Source of the DNA: Pedococcus aerophilus
GTDB taxonomy: Bacteria > Actinomycetota > Actinomycetes > Actinomycetales > Dermatophilaceae
DNA: 64,000 nucleotides
Assembly: GCF_039532215.1 (NCBI RefSeq)
Contig: NZ_BAAARN010000001.1
Span: 1,597,942-1,661,941 of the forward strand
Direction of reading: 5' to 3'
The notes below the pieces were generated by a model. The model was not told the origin of the DNA. It saw only the letters and a list, made by a program, of their open reading frames with translations, and searched no databases. The translations under genes were made by a program, and so were the position numbers. This document shows, piece after piece, positions 26,353-35,034 of the stretch (position 1 is its first letter; each line of letters begins with the position of its first letter).

Positions 26353-28782
26353 CTACCGGGCGCCGGCACCCCGCAGGGCGTACAGCGCCTTGATCTGCGT
26401 CTGACTCAGCGCGGTCGGATAGACGGCGAACTCGTCGACGCTGCCGACGAAGCCACGCGACGTCGGCTGGTTGGGCCACGGCGCGGCGCCCCTCGCGACC
26501 GTGAGCACGTCTCCGCCGAGCCGCCAGTAGCCGAGGTAGGCCTCGCCAGCGGTGGTGTCGGTGCGCTGCGCCACGAAGGACCCGTCGACGTAGAGTCGCA
26601 TCCCGGCCGAGCTCATCGTGGCCGTCAGCAGGTGCCACCGGCTGTCGTTGAAGCGGCTCCCGCTGGTGACGACCCGGGTGGAGCCGTCGGTGGCTCGCAC
26701 GCCGAAGTTGATCCGGCCGGCGTCGTCCATCCACAGGTGGCGGTCCACGTGCGCCGACCCGCCGGCCTGGACGTCCCCGAAGCCGAGGATCCGCCCGCCA
26801 CGCGTCGTCCCGGTCTGCACCCACACCTGCACGGTGAACCGGTCCGGGGCCGTCGTCGTGCCCGAGGCGTAGACGCGGCTGTAGGTGCTGTCGCTCAGCC
26901 GTGCGGCGGTGTCGCCGTCGATCGCACCGGGCCGACCCCAGAGGATCCGGCTGGTTCCGCTGCTGTCGGCGTGCACCCGCCCGTCGTTCACGCCGACCCC
27001 TTCGGCCGCCGGGGTGGTGCCGGCTGCGCGGTCGCTGACCAGCACGCCGGACGTCTCGTTCAGCGGCCAGTACAGCTGCGCCCCGGCGGCCCTGACCGCC
27101 CCCGCGTACGCCGTCTCCACCGGGTCCTGCGTCGGCATGGTCACCGAGGCGCTCGCGCCGTACACGGTGTTGCCGTCGGCGTCCCGCGCGACGAGCTGGT
27201 AGCGGTAGGTCTGGCCGGGGGTGAGCCCGGTGTCGACGAAGCCGAGGCTGGGCAGGTTCCACCACCTCGACAGGGCCGTCGTGGTGTACCTCGGGCTGCC
27301 GTACGCGCCGTCCCTGACCACCCGGTAGTCCAGGGTGAGGTCGTCGCGGTCGTGGGCGGCCGTCCAGCTGACCCGCAGCGTCGTGGTGGAGGTCGGCTCG
27401 AGCCGCGGCGTGAAGACGCCTCCGGGGATCTGGGGGCCCTGCTTGGCGGGAGCGAGGGGCTTGCGGGCGAACCGCACCAGACCCTGCTGGCCGACGCCGT
27501 TGACCGTGGGGAACTCGCCCCCGAAGGCGATGTAGTCGTCGTTGCCCACGATGCTCCACCCGGCCTGGGACTGACCGGTGTAGGTCCCGGCGGTCATCGT
27601 CGGCGTCCATCCGACCATCGACGGCGCCAGCGCCTTCCCGCGCCACTCGCCGTACCCGACGGCGTCCGTGAGGATGTCGCCCTGCGCCGTGTCGGTCCAG
27701 GCCATGGCGTGCTGGAAGCGGGACGGGGAGGTCTGGGGCATGCCTCCACCATGCGTTCCGCAGTAGTGCGAGTGGCCCGCCGTGTAGACGACCCCGTTGG
27801 CCATGAACGCGGAGTAGTTGTCCCCGTGACAGGCCGTGACCCACTCGAGGGTGGACGTCGTCACCGGCACCTTGAAGGTCCCCTCGAGGTTCCCGCCCGG
27901 ACCGAAGTGCCACGCCGTCCCGTAGACGAAGTCGCCCTGCACCCGCAGGCTGCTGATGCCGGCGTCCACCCCGGCATTGCGGACCGCGGGCCTCCAGGTC
28001 GGGTCGAGAGTCGCCTTGCCTGCGCCGATCTTGGCCAGCCCGTATGCCGCCTGGCCACCGACCTTCTGGAACGAGCCCCCCGCGAAGACCCACTGGCCGT
28101 CCTCGGACACCGTCAACGCCCAGACCGTGTAGTCGGCGTCCGGGTTCCAGACCAGGGCTGCGCCGTCGGAGGCCCGGAAGGCCGCCAGGTTGTTGCGGGG
28201 CATCCCGTTGCCGAGGGCGGCGAAGCCGCCCCCGACGTAGACCGTGCCGGCGGTCACCGCCACGGCCCGCGCCTGGGAGTTCACCCCGACGGGCCGGAAC
28301 GCCGTCACCAGTGCCCCGGTGGTGGCGTCGACGGCCGCGACCCTGCGACGGGCCTGCCCGTTGACCGTGGTGAAGTCACCGACGAGGTAGATGCGGCTGC
28401 CGTCGGGCGATGCCGCCACGGAGAGCACCTGGCCGTTGAGGGTCGTCGCGAATCCCGGCCGGAGCTCCCCGGTCGTGAGGTCGTAGGCCAGGAGGTGGGT
28501 GCGGGGCGTCTCGTCCGTGCCGGGCGGAGCACCGGCCGGGCGGGCCTTGAGGAAGGAGCCCCCGGCATAGACGGTGTTGCCGACGACGACCTGGGACCAG
28601 ACGACGCCGTCGACCTGCACGGTGGGCAGCGCGTCGGCCGTGACCGTGCCGGCCGGGACCGGGACGATCGGCGCCGGTGCCGCACCTGCCGGGGCGACGG
28701 GGGCGACGAGGAGTCCGAGGCCGAGGGCTGCCGCTGTGAGGACGGCGATGAGCCGTCCCCGACGAACGTGTCGATCTCCCAT
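26353..28782 (-). CDS. Secreted multidomain protein: propeller-like repeats, FN3, LamG (short paralog)
   Basis: An 809-residue tandem paralog of the next gene downstream, with most segments nearly identical: VQVDGVVWSQV, GSRIYLVGDFTTVNGQARRR, YCGTHGGGMPQ, the AWTDTAQGDILTDA stretch and FPTVNGVGQQGLVRFARKP. It stops right after LamG (LKALYALRG-type helix, then GAGAR) and so lacks the PKD and final domains of its twin. The stop is clean, without frameshift, so this is a shorter architecture and not a broken copy. The signal peptide is about residues 1-35. ATG 28782 has only a weak GGGGG ribosome site. Confidence 0.82.
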   Translation of the reverse strand: MGDRHVRRGRLIAVLTAAALGLGLLVAPVAPAGAAPAPIVPVPAGTVTADALPTVQVDGVVWSQVVVGNTVYAGGSFLKARPAGAPPGTDETPRTHLLAYDLTTGELRPGFATTLNGQVLSVAASPDGSRIYLVGDFTTVNGQARRRVAAVDATTGALVTAFRPVGVNSQARAVAVTAGTVYVGGGFAALGNGMPRNNLAAFRASDGAALVWNPDADYTVWALTVSEDGQWVFAGGSFQKVGGQAAYGLAKIGAGKATLDPTWRPAVRNAGVDAGISSLRVQGDFVYGTAWHFGPGGNLEGTFKVPVTTSTLEWVTACHGDNYSAFMANGVVYTAGHSHYCGTHGGGMPQTSPSRFQHAMAWTDTAQGDILTDAVGYGEWRGKALAPSMVGWTPTMTAGTYTGQSQAGWSIVGNDDYIAFGGEFPTVNGVGQQGLVRFARKPLAPAKQGPQIPGGVFTPRLEPTSTTTLRVSWTAAHDRDDLTLDYRVVRDGAYGSPRYTTTALSRWWNLPSLGFVDTGLTPGQTYRYQLVARDADGNTVYGASASVTMPTQDPVETAYAGAVRAAGAQLYWPLNETSGVLVSDRAAGTTPAAEGVGVNDGRVHADSSGTSRILWGRPGAIDGDTAARLSDSTYSRVYASGTTTAPDRFTVQVWVQTGTTRGGRILGFGDVQAGGSAHVDRHLWMDDAGRINFGVRATDGSTRVVTSGSRFNDSRWHLLTATMSSAGMRLYVDGSFVAQRTDTTAGEAYLGYWRLGGDVLTVARGAAPWPNQPTSRGFVGSVDEFAVYPTALSQTQIKALYALRGAGAR

Positions 28783-28799
28783 GGCGGGCCCCCTGCCGG

Positions 28800-28856
28800 C
28801 GCTGACGGCGGATGACAGGTGGGCGGGCCGTCAGCGTCCGCACCACTGCCACGCTA
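28800..28856 (-). promoter_or_regulatory. Putative promoter -10 and 5' leader stem-loop of the short LamG paralog
   Basis: TAGCGT (28851-28856, minus strand) is a possible -10. Between it and the ATG, CGCTGACGG (28800-28808) and CCGTCAGCG (28828-28836) are perfect 9-base arms that would form a stem-loop in the mRNA leader. Inference only. Confidence 0.35.
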
Positions 28857-28910
28857 CGTGCGCTATCCCGGTCCCGCCTCCCTCGTGCGCAGTAGAGGCT
28901 CATCAGGCCT

Positions 28911-29645
28911 TCAGGGGGTTCGCCGACGCAGGGTCAGACTGCCCAGGACCAGCGAGGCGACCACCCAGCCGAGGATCAGCACCGCGTCCGTCGCGACATC
29001 GCCGCCGGGAGCGGCGCTGGTGGTCACCGACTTCATCGCGTCGACGGCATACGACAGAGGCAGGACGTCGGACACCCCCTGCAGGACGTCGGGCAGCCGG
29101 TCCCGGGACACGAGCAGACCGCACAGCAGGAACTGCGGGAGGACGAAGGCCGGCATGAACTGCACGGCCTGGAACTCGGTCCGCGCGAACCCGCTAGCCA
29201 GCAGGCCCAGGGCCGAACCGAGGAGGGCGTCGAGGACCGCGACGACGACGAGCTGCCACACGGGTCCGGCGACGTCGAGCCCGCAGACCCAGACCGCGAA
29301 TCCGGTCGCCACGAGGGCCTGGAGGACCGCCATCACCCCGAAGGCGACGGCATAGCCCAGCATGAAGTCGCCCTTGCCCATCGGTGTCGTGAGGAGCCGC
29401 TCGAGGGTTCCCGACGTCCGCTCCCGCAGGGTGGCGACGCTGGTGACGATGAACATCACGACGAACGGGAAGACCCCGAGCAACGGCGCCCCGAGGCCGT
29501 CGAACACCGGGGTGTCCTGGAAGATCCACGCCAGCAGCCCGATGAGCACGCAGGGGACGACGAGCATCAGGGCGATGGTCCGGTGGTCGGCCCGCAGCTG
29601 GGCCAGCACCCGGGCGGCCGTGACGAGCGTGCGGTGGAGGTTCAT
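28911..29645 (-). CDS. ABC-2 type transporter permease
   Basis: A 244-residue membrane protein with about six hydrophobic segments (IALMLVVPCVLIGLLAWIF, VFPFVVMFIVTSVATL, AVLQALVATGFAVWVCGL, LVVVAVLDALLGSALGLLA, FMPAFVLPQFLLCGLLVS, AVLILGWVVASLVLGSL) and the ABC-2 loop RERTSGTLERLLTTPMGKGD. It forms the channel of a DrrB-like exporter with the ATPase whose stop overlaps its ATG by 4 bases. The cargo is unknown; drug efflux or lipid export are the usual roles. Confidence 0.9.
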   Translation of the reverse strand: MNLHRTLVTAARVLAQLRADHRTIALMLVVPCVLIGLLAWIFQDTPVFDGLGAPLLGVFPFVVMFIVTSVATLRERTSGTLERLLTTPMGKGDFMLGYAVAFGVMAVLQALVATGFAVWVCGLDVAGPVWQLVVVAVLDALLGSALGLLASGFARTEFQAVQFMPAFVLPQFLLCGLLVSRDRLPDVLQGVSDVLPLSYAVDAMKSVTTSAAPGGDVATDAVLILGWVVASLVLGSLTLRRRTP

Positions 29646-30379
29646 CGGGTGGTCTCCTCGGCGTGGTCGATGAGTGCCAGGAAGGCGCCTTCGGCGTCCT
29701 CGGCACCGGTCCGGGCGAGCAGCTCCGGGAGGGTCGCATCGGCGAGGACCTCGCCCTCCCTCAGCAGGAGGAGCCGGTCGCAGCGCGCCGCCTCGTCCAT
29801 GACGTGGCTGGAGACCAACAGCGAACGACCTTGTGCCGCAAGGCGGTCGAACAGGTCCCACAGGTCGCGTCGGAGCACCGGGTCGAGCCCGACGGTGGGC
29901 TCGTCGAGGACGAGCAGCTCCGGGTCGCCCACGAGCGCGCAGGCGAGGGAGACCCGCGAGCGCTGGCCACCGGAGAGCCGACCGACTCGGGAGTCGGCGT
30001 GGCTGTCGAGGTCCACGGCGGCGATGGCCTCGTCCACCGATGCGCGCGAGGCGCCGAGGATGGAGGCGAAGTACCGCACGTTGGCCCGGACGGTCAGGTC
30101 GTCGTAGACGCTGGGGCTCTGCGTGACGTAGCCGATCCGGCGGCGCAGGACCGGCGACCCCGCCGACTCCCCCAGCACCCTGACCGAACCGGCGGCCACG
30201 ACCTGCACGCCGACGACGGCGCGGATGAGCGTGGACTTGCCGCTCCCGCTCGGTCCGAGCAGCCCGACGACCTGCCCGGCGGGGATGCGCACCGACAACC
30301 CCGGCAGCACCGTGCGGCCGCCTCGTTCGACGCGCAGCCCGTCGATCTCCACCGCAGCACCCGGCACGGTATTCATCAT
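29642..30379 (-). CDS. ABC-2 exporter ATP-binding protein
   Basis: A 245-residue ATPase. Walker A is GPSGSGKST, the Q-loop lies in RIGYVTQSPSVYDDLTV, the signature is LSGGQRSRVSLACAL, Walker B is LLVLDEPTVGLD and the switch His is in SLLVSSHVMDEA. It pairs with the following permease (4-base overlap). I chose the first of two adjacent ATG codons because a TATATT -10 box ends exactly 7 bases before it and no ribosome site exists, so the transcript should be leaderless. It diverges from an M15 peptidase gene. Confidence 0.92.
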   Translation of the reverse strand: MMNTVPGAAVEIDGLRVERGGRTVLPGLSVRIPAGQVVGLLGPSGSGKSTLIRAVVGVQVVAAGSVRVLGESAGSPVLRRRIGYVTQSPSVYDDLTVRANVRYFASILGASRASVDEAIAAVDLDSHADSRVGRLSGGQRSRVSLACALVGDPELLVLDEPTVGLDPVLRRDLWDLFDRLAAQGRSLLVSSHVMDEAARCDRLLLLREGEVLADATLPELLARTGAEDAEGAFLALIDHAEETTR

Positions 30380-30416
30380 GCGATGAAATATACGCCCGGC
30401 GCTCCGGCCCCGACAA
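30380..30416 (-). promoter_or_regulatory. Promoter of the ABC-2 exporter operon (leaderless type)
   Basis: On the minus strand TTGTCG (30411-30416) and TATATT (30387-30392) are 18 bases apart, and the -10 ends 7 bases before the ATG at 30379. This is the most A/T-rich stretch nearby. Confidence 0.65.
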
Positions 30417-30443
30417 GGGGTCGTTCGTGCCAGTGTCGAGGCC

Positions 30444-31187
30444 ATGCGAACCATGACAAAACGAGCCATCGCGATCGTGTCCGCAGCCGCCCTGGTCCCC
30501 GCCCTGGCCGCCGGTGCCGCCGGTGCCGCGGGTGCCGCGGTTGCCGCCGCAGGCCCCGCGTCCGGCGCCACCTCCTCGGCAGCCGCCTCTGCAGCCGACG
30601 CCCATCCCGGGTTCCACGCCACGACGAGCACCGTGCCGGAGGACTACCGCGCCCAGATGATCGGGGTCTCGTGGAGGCCGGGCTGCCCGGTACCGATCGA
30701 CGACCTGCGGATCATCACCATGAACCACTGGGGCTTCGACGGCACGGTCCACGAGGGCGGTCGGCTGATGGTGCACAAGGACGTCGCCGCCGCGGTCACC
30801 GAGGCCTTCGGCGACGCCTTCGACGCCCAGTTCCCCATCCGCCGCATCGAGCTCATCGAGGCGTATGGCGCGGACGACGACGCGTCGATGGCCGCCGACA
30901 ACACCTCGGCCTTCAACTGCCGGCCGATCACCGGGACGACCGACCGCTTCTCCATCCACAGCTACGGCAAGGCCATCGACATCAACACCGTCGAGAACCC
31001 CTACGTGAAGGGCAGCACCGTCCTACCGCCGGCCGGCGCCGACTACCTCGACCGCACCGACGTCCGCCCGGGCATGATCACGAAGAACGACGTCGTGGTG
31101 AAGGCCTTCCGCGACGCGAAAATGGCCTGGGGCGGCGACTACAACAGCCTCAAGGACTACCAGCACTTCGAGGCCCGGAAGTTCTGA
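30444..31187 (+). CDS. Secreted M15-family peptidase (D-Ala-D-Ala carboxypeptidase / endolysin-like)
   Basis: A 247-residue exported protein with an Ala-rich signal and linker (~1-55) and a VanY/CwlK-like domain. The zinc ligands are H172 and D179 in SIHSYGKAIDIN and H241 in the terminal DYQHFEARKF. It should cut peptidoglycan peptide stems. There are two ATG candidates at the start (30444 and 30453); no clear ribosome site is seen, but CAGTGT lies 7 bases before the first, a weak leaderless pattern. It diverges from the ABC-2 operon and converges on a TetR gene. Confidence 0.87.
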   Translation: MRTMTKRAIAIVSAAALVPALAAGAAGAAGAAVAAAGPASGATSSAAASAADAHPGFHATTSTVPEDYRAQMIGVSWRPGCPVPIDDLRIITMNHWGFDGTVHEGGRLMVHKDVAAAVTEAFGDAFDAQFPIRRIELIEAYGADDDASMAADNTSAFNCRPITGTTDRFSIHSYGKAIDINTVENPYVKGSTVLPPAGADYLDRTDVRPGMITKNDVVVKAFRDAKMAWGGDYNSLKDYQHFEARKF

Positions 31188-31200
31188 GCGCCCTCCAGCG

Positions 31201-31241
31201 CACCGGGCCGGGGCGTCGACGCGTGACGCCTCAGCCCGGTG
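31201..31241. terminator. Nested hairpin between the M15 and TetR genes
   Basis: CACCGGGC (31201-31208) pairs with GCCCGGTG (31234-31241) and GGCGTC (31212-31217) with GACGCC (31225-31230). It covers the TetR stop codon and follows the convergent M15 gene. Confidence 0.5.
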
Positions 31242-31830
31242 GGACGAGGTACTGCTGGATCGTCGGCCCGAGCAGGGCGGCGAGCTCGTCGTGGGTCGCG
31301 TCGACCACCGCGGGGAACTCGACGATGTAGCGCATCACCGCGAGCCCGACCATCTGCGAGGCGGCCAGCCCGGCGCGCAGCTCGAGCTCGTGCGGTGCCG
31401 GTCCGTCCGGCGCGAGCTCGCGCAGGACCCGGCCGAAGACCTCGCGGGTGAGGAACTCCCGGAGCATCACCGTCGCCTCGTGGTGGGTCAGCGCCGAACG
31501 GATCAGCGCCTGGAACCGCTCGCGCCCGTCGTCGCTGTCCCACACGCCGAGGAAGGTCCGGACGAGGTTCTCCCCCACCCGGTCGCGCGGGCCGCTGACG
31601 ACCGCGGCGATGAGGGCGGCCGGGTCGGCGGGGATGTCCATGACCCTCGCGAACAGCGCCGCCTTGCCGCCGAAGTAGTGGTGCACCAGGGCCGGGTCCA
31701 CCTCGGCACGGCGCGCGATCCCGCGCACCGAGGCCGCGTCATACCCCTGCTCGGCGAAGTCCGTCCGAGCGGCGGCGAGGATCGACGCCCGGGTGTCCGT
31801 CCCGCCCGGGCGTCGCCCGCGCGGGGTCAC
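31231..31830 (-). CDS. TetR-family transcriptional regulator
   Basis: A 199-residue repressor-type protein. The N-terminal HTH is [20 protein letters not shown] plus [20 protein letters not shown]. The C-terminal ligand domain resembles the actinobacterial group with [20 protein letters not shown] and [20 protein letters not shown]. The ligand is unknown. The GTG start overlaps the isomerase stop (GTGA), so it is in that operon; it may regulate the neighbouring isomerase or the ABC-2 exporter. Confidence 0.9.
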   Translation of the reverse strand: MTPRGRRPGGTDTRASILAAARTDFAEQGYDAASVRGIARRAEVDPALVHHYFGGKAALFARVMDIPADPAALIAAVVSGPRDRVGENLVRTFLGVWDSDDGRERFQALIRSALTHHEATVMLREFLTREVFGRVLRELAPDGPAPHELELRAGLAASQMVGLAVMRYIVEFPAVVDATHDELAALLGPTIQQYLVPPG

Positions 31831-32639
31831 GACGCCACCGACGCGGTGGCGAGGTGGAGGCGGGCGAACGCGAGCGCCTCGGCGAGGTCGATCTCGCGCT
31901 CCTCCGGCAGGAGCTTGCGGGTGCCGACCTCGACGACGACCGAGCCGGCGTACGCCCGGGCGGCCAGCATCTCGAGGAACTCCGCGCACGGCTGCAGCCC
32001 CCGGCCCGGGACGAGGTGCTCGTCCTTGAGTGACCCCAGGCCGTCGGCGAGGTGGACGTGGGTCAGCCGCGGGCCGAGGACCCGCGCCATCTCCAGCGCG
32101 TCCGAGCCGGCCGTGGCCGTGTGCGACAGGTCGAGGGTGACGTGGTCGTAGGCCTGGGACACCGGGTCCCAGTGCGGCAGGTAGGCCTCGAACTCCCGCT
32201 GTCGGGCCCGCCAGGGGAACATGTTCTCGACGGCGAGGTGGATGCCGGTCTCGTGCTCGCGCAGGGCGACCCCCTCGACGAAGTCCCGGGCGTACTCCTT
32301 CTGCCACCGGAACGGCGGGTGGAGCACGACCGTCGAGGCGCCGACCTCCTGCGCCAGCTCGATCGACTTGTCGACCTTGGTCCAGGGCTCCGGACCCCAC
32401 ACCCGCTGCGTCAGCAGGAGTGTGGGCGCATGGACGGAGACCACCGGCAGGCCGTGCAGCTCGCTGAGTGCCCGCAGGGCACCGGCTTCCTGCGTGACCG
32501 GGTCGGTCCAGACCATCACCTCGACGGCGTCGTACCCCAGTCGCGCCGCGAGCGCGAAGGCCGCGGCGCAGTTCTCGGGGTAGACCGAGGCGGTCGACAG
32601 CGCCACCGTGGCACCGGGAACCGTGACCGCCGAAGGCAT
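31827..32639 (-). CDS. Sugar phosphate isomerase/epimerase-like TIM barrel protein
   Basis: A 270-residue protein of the xylose-isomerase-like/AP-endonuclease-2 barrel family. Metal-binding positions fit: [26 protein letters not shown] (Glu), [12 protein letters not shown] (Asp and His), [12 protein letters not shown] (His) and VVVEVGTRK (Glu). The reaction is not known. I recall its mycobacterial counterpart (Rv0498) between a Ppx/GppA gene and proC, as here. TAGGCT ends 6 bases before the ATG. It overlaps the TetR gene by 4 bases. Confidence 0.85.
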   Translation of the reverse strand: MPSAVTVPGATVALSTASVYPENCAAAFALAARLGYDAVEVMVWTDPVTQEAGALRALSELHGLPVVSVHAPTLLLTQRVWGPEPWTKVDKSIELAQEVGASTVVLHPPFRWQKEYARDFVEGVALREHETGIHLAVENMFPWRARQREFEAYLPHWDPVSQAYDHVTLDLSHTATAGSDALEMARVLGPRLTHVHLADGLGSLKDEHLVPGRGLQPCAEFLEMLAARAYAGSVVVEVGTRKLLPEEREIDLAEALAFARLHLATASVAS

Positions 32640-32651
32640 GCACCGAGCCTA
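32640..32651 (-). promoter_or_regulatory. Leaderless-type -10 element of the isomerase-TetR operon
   Basis: TAGGCT (32646-32651, minus strand) ends 6 bases before the ATG at 32639. Confidence 0.5.
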
Positions 32652-32700
32652 CCCACGGTGGCTGGAAGCGCCCGGGCAGTGGGGCCACCCACCCGAGGGC

Positions 32701-33627
32701 TCAGCGCATGGAGTCGAGGCGGTTGAGGATGATCCCCTCGCGCAGGGCCCACGGGCAGATGTCGAGCCGCTCGACGTCGAGCAGGTCCATCGCCGCCTCG
32801 GCGACCAGCGCACCGGCGAGCAGCTGCCGGGCCCGGCTCGTCGACACCCCGGGCAGCTCGGCTCGCTCGGCCGCGGTGGTCCTGCCCAGGGTCCCCACGA
32901 GGTCCGCCAGCGCCTCGCGCCGGAGGTACCGCGCGACATACGGGCCCTCGCTGCTCGGCGCCGCCCCCGTGATCCGGGCGAGCGAGCGCAGCGTCTTCGA
33001 GGTCCCCACCGCTCGGTCCGGGGCCCCGGCCTTGGCCAGCGGACGGATGTCGCCGGCGAGGCGCTTGCGGATGGTGCGCCGCGCCTCGCGGATGACGTCG
33101 GGGTCGGGCGGGTCGCCCGGCAGGAGGTCACGGGTCAGCCGTCCGGCACCGAGGGGGAGGCTGACCGCCACGTCCGGGTCCTCGTCCATGCCCGTCGCGA
33201 GCTCCAGCGAGCCACCACCGATGTCGACGACGAGCAACGTGCCGCTCGACCAGCCGAACCACCGTCGCGCCGCGAGGAAGGTCAGCCTGGCCTCGTCCTC
33301 GCCGGACAGCACCTGGAGGTCGACGCCGCGGTCGTCACGGACCCGGGCGAGCACGTCCTCGCCGTTGGGCGCCTCACGGACGGCGCTGGTGACGAAGGCC
33401 ATGACCTCCTCGACGCCCTGGTCCTCGGCGACGGTGAGGCACTCCCCGATGAAGCCGGACAGCGCCTTCTCCCCCTCGCCGGAGATGTGTCCGTCGTCGG
33501 TGACGTGCTCGGAGAGTCGGAGCTCGATCTTGTGCGACGTGGCCGGCAGCGGCTGGGCGCCCCGGTGCGCGTCGACGACGAGGAGGTGCACCGTGTTGGA
33601 ACCGACGTCGACCACTCCGAGGCGCAT
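32701..33627 (-). CDS. Ppx/GppA-family exopolyphosphatase / pppGpp phosphatase
   Basis: A 308-residue actin-fold phosphatase with the phosphate-1 loop [24 protein letters not shown]-like region ([12 protein letters not shown]), [12 protein letters not shown], phosphate-2 loop [14 protein letters not shown] and [14 protein letters not shown]. It releases phosphate from polyphosphate and/or pppGpp. It is short, lacking the C-terminal HD extension of E. coli Ppx, as is usual for the actinobacterial Ppx1 type. The ATG at 33627 has TAGCGT 6 bases upstream. The isomerase gene follows 61 bases downstream. Confidence 0.92.
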   Translation of the reverse strand: MRLGVVDVGSNTVHLLVVDAHRGAQPLPATSHKIELRLSEHVTDDGHISGEGEKALSGFIGECLTVAEDQGVEEVMAFVTSAVREAPNGEDVLARVRDDRGVDLQVLSGEDEARLTFLAARRWFGWSSGTLLVVDIGGGSLELATGMDEDPDVAVSLPLGAGRLTRDLLPGDPPDPDVIREARRTIRKRLAGDIRPLAKAGAPDRAVGTSKTLRSLARITGAAPSSEGPYVARYLRREALADLVGTLGRTTAAERAELPGVSTSRARQLLAGALVAEAAMDLLDVERLDICPWALREGIILNRLDSMR

Positions 33628-33639
33628 GCGCCCACGCTA
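33628..33639 (-). promoter_or_regulatory. Leaderless-type -10 element of the Ppx/GppA gene
   Basis: TAGCGT (33634-33639, minus strand) ends 6 bases before the ATG at 33627. Confidence 0.5.
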
Positions 33640-33695
33640 GTGGTGAGTACCGGTGCCCATGCGTCACCGTCCGTGGCCGGGTCACACTGCGCGGT

Positions 33696-34223
33696 ATGCC
33701 GTCCTCCGCCACGTCCACGAACCGCCCCGCCCCCTCCGGACCGGCCGCTCCCCGACGCACCTGGCCGGTCACCGCCGCCGCAGTCCTGCTCGGCTGGTGC
33801 CTGATCGCCTGGGTGGTCTTCGCCGCAGCGCTGAACACCGCACCGTTCTTCGGCGAGCAGCCGACCCGCGAGGAGGACATCGAGTCGGGGCTGGTCCTGG
33901 CGACCGCCGTCGTGCCGCTGCTCCTGCTGGCCGCCGTGGCCGTGCGCTGGGGCAGCCGTTGGGGCATCCTCCTGCTCGTCGGTCCGGCCCTGCTCCTGGT
34001 GCCGCTCGGGCTCGACTGGGTCAGCGACGCCGGCAACGGCAACGACCCCGCCCGCAACCGCTCGGTGACGTGGGCCGACCTCGGCGGCGAGCTCGTCCGG
34101 CCGAACTGGGTGGTCGCCACCGGCCTGCTGCTGGTGCTCGCCGTCTCGGTGGGCCGCTCACGGCGCGCTCGACGGGCCGACGTGCGGCGGACCGTCCCGG
34201 GTGAGGAGCACGACGGCACGTAG
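33696..34223 (+). CDS. Membrane protein of unknown function
   Basis: A 175-residue protein I do not recognise. The N-terminus is Pro/Ser-rich; four hydrophobic segments follow ([70 protein letters not shown]), with a basic C-terminus ([12 protein letters not shown]). Codon use is normal for the window. It overlaps the -10 element of the next gene, so the two are close but separately started. CACACT lies 7 bases before the ATG, a weak form of the leaderless pattern. Confidence 0.7.
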   Translation: MPSSATSTNRPAPSGPAAPRRTWPVTAAAVLLGWCLIAWVVFAAALNTAPFFGEQPTREEDIESGLVLATAVVPLLLLAAVAVRWGSRWGILLLVGPALLLVPLGLDWVSDAGNGNDPARNRSVTWADLGGELVRPNWVVATGLLLVLAVSVGRSRRARRADVRRTVPGEEHDGT

Positions 34224-34233
34224 GGTTGCCCCC
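34221..34233 (+). promoter_or_regulatory. Leaderless-type -10 element of the YkgJ-like gene
   Basis: TAGGGT (34221-34226) ends 7 bases before the GTG at 34234. It lies on the stop codon of the preceding membrane-protein gene. Confidence 0.5.
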
Positions 34234-35034
34234 GTGGTTGAGACCCCGCTGGACACGGCACGCATCTGGGTGGAGTTCGCCGACCCCGCCGACACCGGTC
34301 AGCGGTTCCGCTGCGACCTGACCTGGCTCACGTCGAGCTGGACGTGCATCTTCGGCAGTGGCTGCGAGGGCATCTACGCCGACCGCCCCGACGACGGCTG
34401 CTGCACCCTCGGCGCCCACTTCACCGACGACGACGACCTCCAGCGGGTCAAGAAGGTCGTCAAGGAGCTCGGCGAGGACGAGTGGCAGCTGCACCCCGGC
34501 TCCACCAAGGTCTCGGCCTGGACCGAGCCCGAGGACGACGCCACCAAGACCAAGGTCGTCGACGGCGCCTGCATCTTCCTCAACCGGCCGGGTTTCCCCG
34601 CCGGTGCCGGGTGCGCCCTGCACCAGCACGCGGTGCTCCACGGCAAGGAGCCGCACACGGTCAAGCCCGACGTCTGCTGGCAGCTCCCGATCCGCCGCAC
34701 CTACCGCAAGGTCGAGATGCCCGACGGGTCGTCGTGGCAGGAGGTCAGCATCACCGAGTACGACCGGCGCGGCTGGGGCCCCGGTGGCCACGACCTCGAC
34801 TGGTACTGCTCGAGCAACCCCCAGGCCCACGTCGGCCGCGAGCCGGTCTTCCGCAGCAACCGCGGCGAGCTCGTCGAGCTCATGGGTGAGGAGGCCTACG
34901 CCGAGCTCGAGATCCGGTGCGAGGCCCACCTCGCCAGCGTCAAGGCAGCGCGCAACGCCTACTCCCGCAAGATGCTCCCGCTGCTGGTCCACCCGGCGAC
35001 GCTGGCCGCGCAGGAGGGTCGCAAGCGCCGGTGA
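34234..35034 (+). CDS. Cysteine-rich YkgJ/DUF3109-like putative metal-cluster protein
   Basis: A 266-residue protein with many cysteines: C27, C38, C44 and the pair C56-C57, then [37 protein letters not shown] and IRCEAHL. The order (CC, then C-x-F-L, G-C-A-L-H, K-P-x-x-C) follows the YkgJ/DUF3109 pattern thought to bind a zinc or iron-sulfur centre. The function is not known. The GTG at 34234 is set by the -10 hexamer 7 bases upstream; the longer frame from 34201 has no support. Its stop overlaps the methyltransferase start (GTGA), so the two proteins are probably made together. Confidence 0.75.
   Translation: MVETPLDTARIWVEFADPADTGQRFRCDLTWLTSSWTCIFGSGCEGIYADRPDDGCCTLGAHFTDDDDLQRVKKVVKELGEDEWQLHPGSTKVSAWTEPEDDATKTKVVDGACIFLNRPGFPAGAGCALHQHAVLHGKEPHTVKPDVCWQLPIRRTYRKVEMPDGSSWQEVSITEYDRRGWGPGGHDLDWYCSSNPQAHVGREPVFRSNRGELVELMGEEAYAELEIRCEAHLASVKAARNAYSRKMLPLLVHPATLAAQEGRKRR

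Noticed and set aside
26353-28782. The shorter LamG paralog as a pseudogene truncated by frameshift.
   Set aside because: It ends at a domain border with an ordinary stop, and the 154-base gap after it shows no remnant of the PKD or final domain in any frame.
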